A DNA stretch of 64,000 bases, taken from Terracoccus sp. 273MFTsu3.1. Its GTDB lineage: Bacteria; Actinomycetota; Actinomycetes; Actinomycetales; Dermatophilaceae. This document shows, piece after piece, positions 62,575 to 64,000 of the stretch. The translations under genes and the position numbers were made by a program. The stretch lies in the NCBI RefSeq assembly GCF_000383675.1, contig NZ_KB911822.1, forward strand, positions 434,001 to 498,000. The letters run 5' to 3'. Each line of letters begins with the position of its first letter. Within the stretch, counting starts at the first letter, position 1. Below the pieces are notes generated by a model. That model saw nothing but the letters and a program-made list of their open reading frames with translations, was not told the DNA's origin and ran no database searches.

Positions 62575-63423
62575 GTGGCCGCGCAGTCGCTCGCCGAGCG
62601 ATGGACGGTGATCGACGGCGTCAGGGTCTTCTACCGCGAGTCACCCGGGCCACCGGGCGCCGCCCCGATGATGCACCTGCACGGCTTCGGCCTCTCCGGT
62701 CGCTACCTGCTGCCGACCGCCGAGCGGCTCGCGGGAGAGTTCCGCACGCTCGTGCCGGACCTGCCCGGTTTCGGTCGCAGCGGTCGGCCGCGCGAGCCGC
62801 TCGACGTGCCCGAGCTCGCCCATGCGGCCGCGGCCTTCCTCGACGACCGGGGCGTCGAGCAGGTGACGCTCGTCGGCAACTCGATGGGCTGCGCGGTCAT
62901 CTGCGAGTTCGCGCACCTCTACCCGGAGCGCCTGGACCGGGCGGTGCTCGTGGCACCGGCGGGCGGTCTCCACAACCAGCCACTGCGCCGAGCCGTGCAG
63001 CAGCTCGCACGGGACGGCATACGCGAGCCGTTCGGCCTCATCCCGGTGGCCGTGCCCGACTACCTGAGGTTCGGGGTGCCGAGCACCGTGCGGATGTTCC
63101 GGGCCCTGACCCGCTACCCGGCGCTCGACCGTCTCCTCGCGCTCGACATCCCGACGCTCGTCGTCGTCGGGAGCGCCGACCCGCTCATGCCCGCGCCACC
63201 GCGGATCAAGGAGGTCGCCGGGCAGACCGACAGCCACGTGATCCTCGTCGTCATCCACGGCGCCGCGCACGCCATCAACTTCAGCCACCCCGGCGAGCTG
63301 GCCAACGTCACGCGGCTCTTCATGTCGAACCGACCGATCCGGGACGACCCGGACTCGCCCGGTGACGCCCGCGCCTACGAGATCCACCGGGGCGTGCATG
63401 CGCCTCCGGTGGCCGACGCCTGA
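62575..63423 (+). CDS. Alpha/beta hydrolase
   Basis: The 282-residue protein has the oxyanion-hole motif HGFGLSG, the nucleophile elbow GNSMGC (Ser at about residue 103), an acid in SADPLMPAPP and the His in IHGAAHAINFSHPGE, so the triad is complete. This pattern resembles the meta-cleavage-product hydrolase and haloperoxidase-like group. GTG at 62575 lies 3 bases after the transporter stop, so they are co-transcribed. Substrate unknown. Confidence 0.9.
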   Translation: MAAQSLAERWTVIDGVRVFYRESPGPPGAAPMMHLHGFGLSGRYLLPTAERLAGEFRTLVPDLPGFGRSGRPREPLDVPELAHAAAAFLDDRGVEQVTLVGNSMGCAVICEFAHLYPERLDRAVLVAPAGGLHNQPLRRAVQQLARDGIREPFGLIPVAVPDYLRFGVPSTVRMFRALTRYPALDRLLALDIPTLVVVGSADPLMPAPPRIKEVAGQTDSHVILVVIHGAAHAINFSHPGELANVTRLFMSNRPIRDDPDSPGDARAYEIHRGVHAPPVADA

Positions 63424-63556
63424 GGTCGCTGACGGGCGCGTCCATCCGGCGCACCATGTGAGTTCGCTCCACCTCGCGGGCTTTCCCTTGTGCGTCCGGT
63501 CGTGCCGGGGTTGGGTGTGGTGAGACCGTCCACCGCCGCACGCCGGGAGGCCACCG

Positions 63557-64000
63557 ATGACCGCCGCACCGCCCGTCACGCTCGACCCGAACCTCTCGCA
63601 CACCCGCGGTGAGACCGACACTCCGCTGCTCGAGACGACGATCGGCGACAACTTCGACGCCACGGTCGAGCGGTTCGGCGAGCGGGAAGCCCTCGTCGAC
63701 GTGGCCCAGGGCCGTCGGTGGACGTATGCCGAGCTGCGGGCCGACGTGGACCGGCTGGCGCGCGCGCTGCTCGCTGTCGGCGTCGGCACCGGCGACCGAG
63801 TCGGCATCTGGGCGCCGAACTGCTCCGAGTGGACGCTGGTGCAGTACGCGACGGCCAAGATCGGCGCCATCCTCGTCAACATCAACCCGGCGTACCGCGC
63901 CCACGAGCTGCAGTACGTCCTGGGCCAGGCTGGCATCTCGACGCTCGTCACGGCGGAGTCGTTCAAGTCGAGCAGCTACCGACAGATGGTCGACGAGGTG
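63557..64000 (+). CDS. AMP-binding acyl-CoA synthetase, N-terminal part
   Basis: An open frame of 148 codons runs from ATG 63557 (after GGGAGG) to the window edge. It has the N-terminal pattern of adenylate-forming acyl-CoA synthetases (TIGDNFDATVERFGEREALV, GRRWTYAELRADVDRLARAL, GDRVGIWAPNCSEWTLVQYA, INPAYRAHELQYVLGQAG). These activate fatty acids as acyl-AMP and then acyl-CoA. The ATP-binding P-loop and catalytic Lys lie outside the window. It may act with the preceding hydrolase, but spacing (133 bases) does not require that. Confidence 0.9.
   Translation, partial: MTAAPPVTLDPNLSHTRGETDTPLLETTIGDNFDATVERFGEREALVDVAQGRRWTYAELRADVDRLARALLAVGVGTGDRVGIWAPNCSEWTLVQYATAKIGAILVNINPAYRAHELQYVLGQAGISTLVTAESFKSSSYRQMVDEV

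Overview
The window comes from a high-GC, motile actinobacterium, most likely a Micrococcales member such as Intrasporangiaceae; the family-level guess is weak. Codons end almost always in G or C, GTG and TTG starts are common, and neighbouring genes often overlap by 4 bases. Actinobacterial hallmarks include a FolP2-type pterin-binding protein, a three-helix LCP protein, a GTP-dependent PEP carboxykinase, a cysteine-free L33 protein behind a Zur-like box, and a FliA/WhiG-type sigma factor.

Positions 1-29253 are almost entirely a flagellar locus. A minus-strand operon (flgN-flgK-flgL-fliW) diverges from fliC-fliD-fliS. It is followed by flgBC-fliEFGHIJ, an NlpC/P60 cell-wall hydrolase, fliK, flgD and flgE, then flbD-motAB, then fliMNOPQR-flhBA, an FlhF-like protein without a P-loop, csrA and a sigma-28-type factor. 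Five copies of a TAA(C)-N15-GCCGATA promoter precede flgN, fliC, flgB, flbD and fliM, giving a simple regulon for that sigma factor. FliW and CsrA, known partners in post-transcriptional control of flagellin, are both present but 27 kb apart. No chemotaxis genes, flgM, fliL or distal-rod genes (flgF/flgG) are visible here.

Positions 29254-43333 hold housekeeping and accessory genes: an FBP-type zinc protein, a c-di-AMP (ydaO) riboswitch ahead of a secreted NlpC/P60 protein, and a 1.6 kb segment bounded by an intact tRNA-Gly(CCC) and a copy of its 3' half. The last looks like the scar of an integrated element and contains a DUF4190/DUF4352-type membrane protein gene. Then come an SMP-30 lactonase-like protein, an AAA ATPase, dcd, an alpha/beta hydrolase, an osmoprotectant ABC transporter, rpmG and a GAF-domain regulator.

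Positions 43334-64000 contain an aldehyde dehydrogenase/DUF779 pair controlled probably by that GAF regulator. Next is a compact four-gene minus-strand operon of extracytoplasmic-type folds that all lack signal peptides; it is the best candidate for an undescribed system. After it lie a large heterodisulfide-reductase-like Fe-S protein, cysK-cysE, two tRNA-Ser genes each followed by a covarying hairpin with an identical nine-base loop, folP2, a cold-shock gene, an LCP protein, pckG, tRNA-Arg, an apparently frameshifted MFS exporter, a hydrolase and the start of an acyl-CoA synthetase. A heptamer, GGCATAC/GTATGCC, recurs about 30 times and is concentrated between genes.
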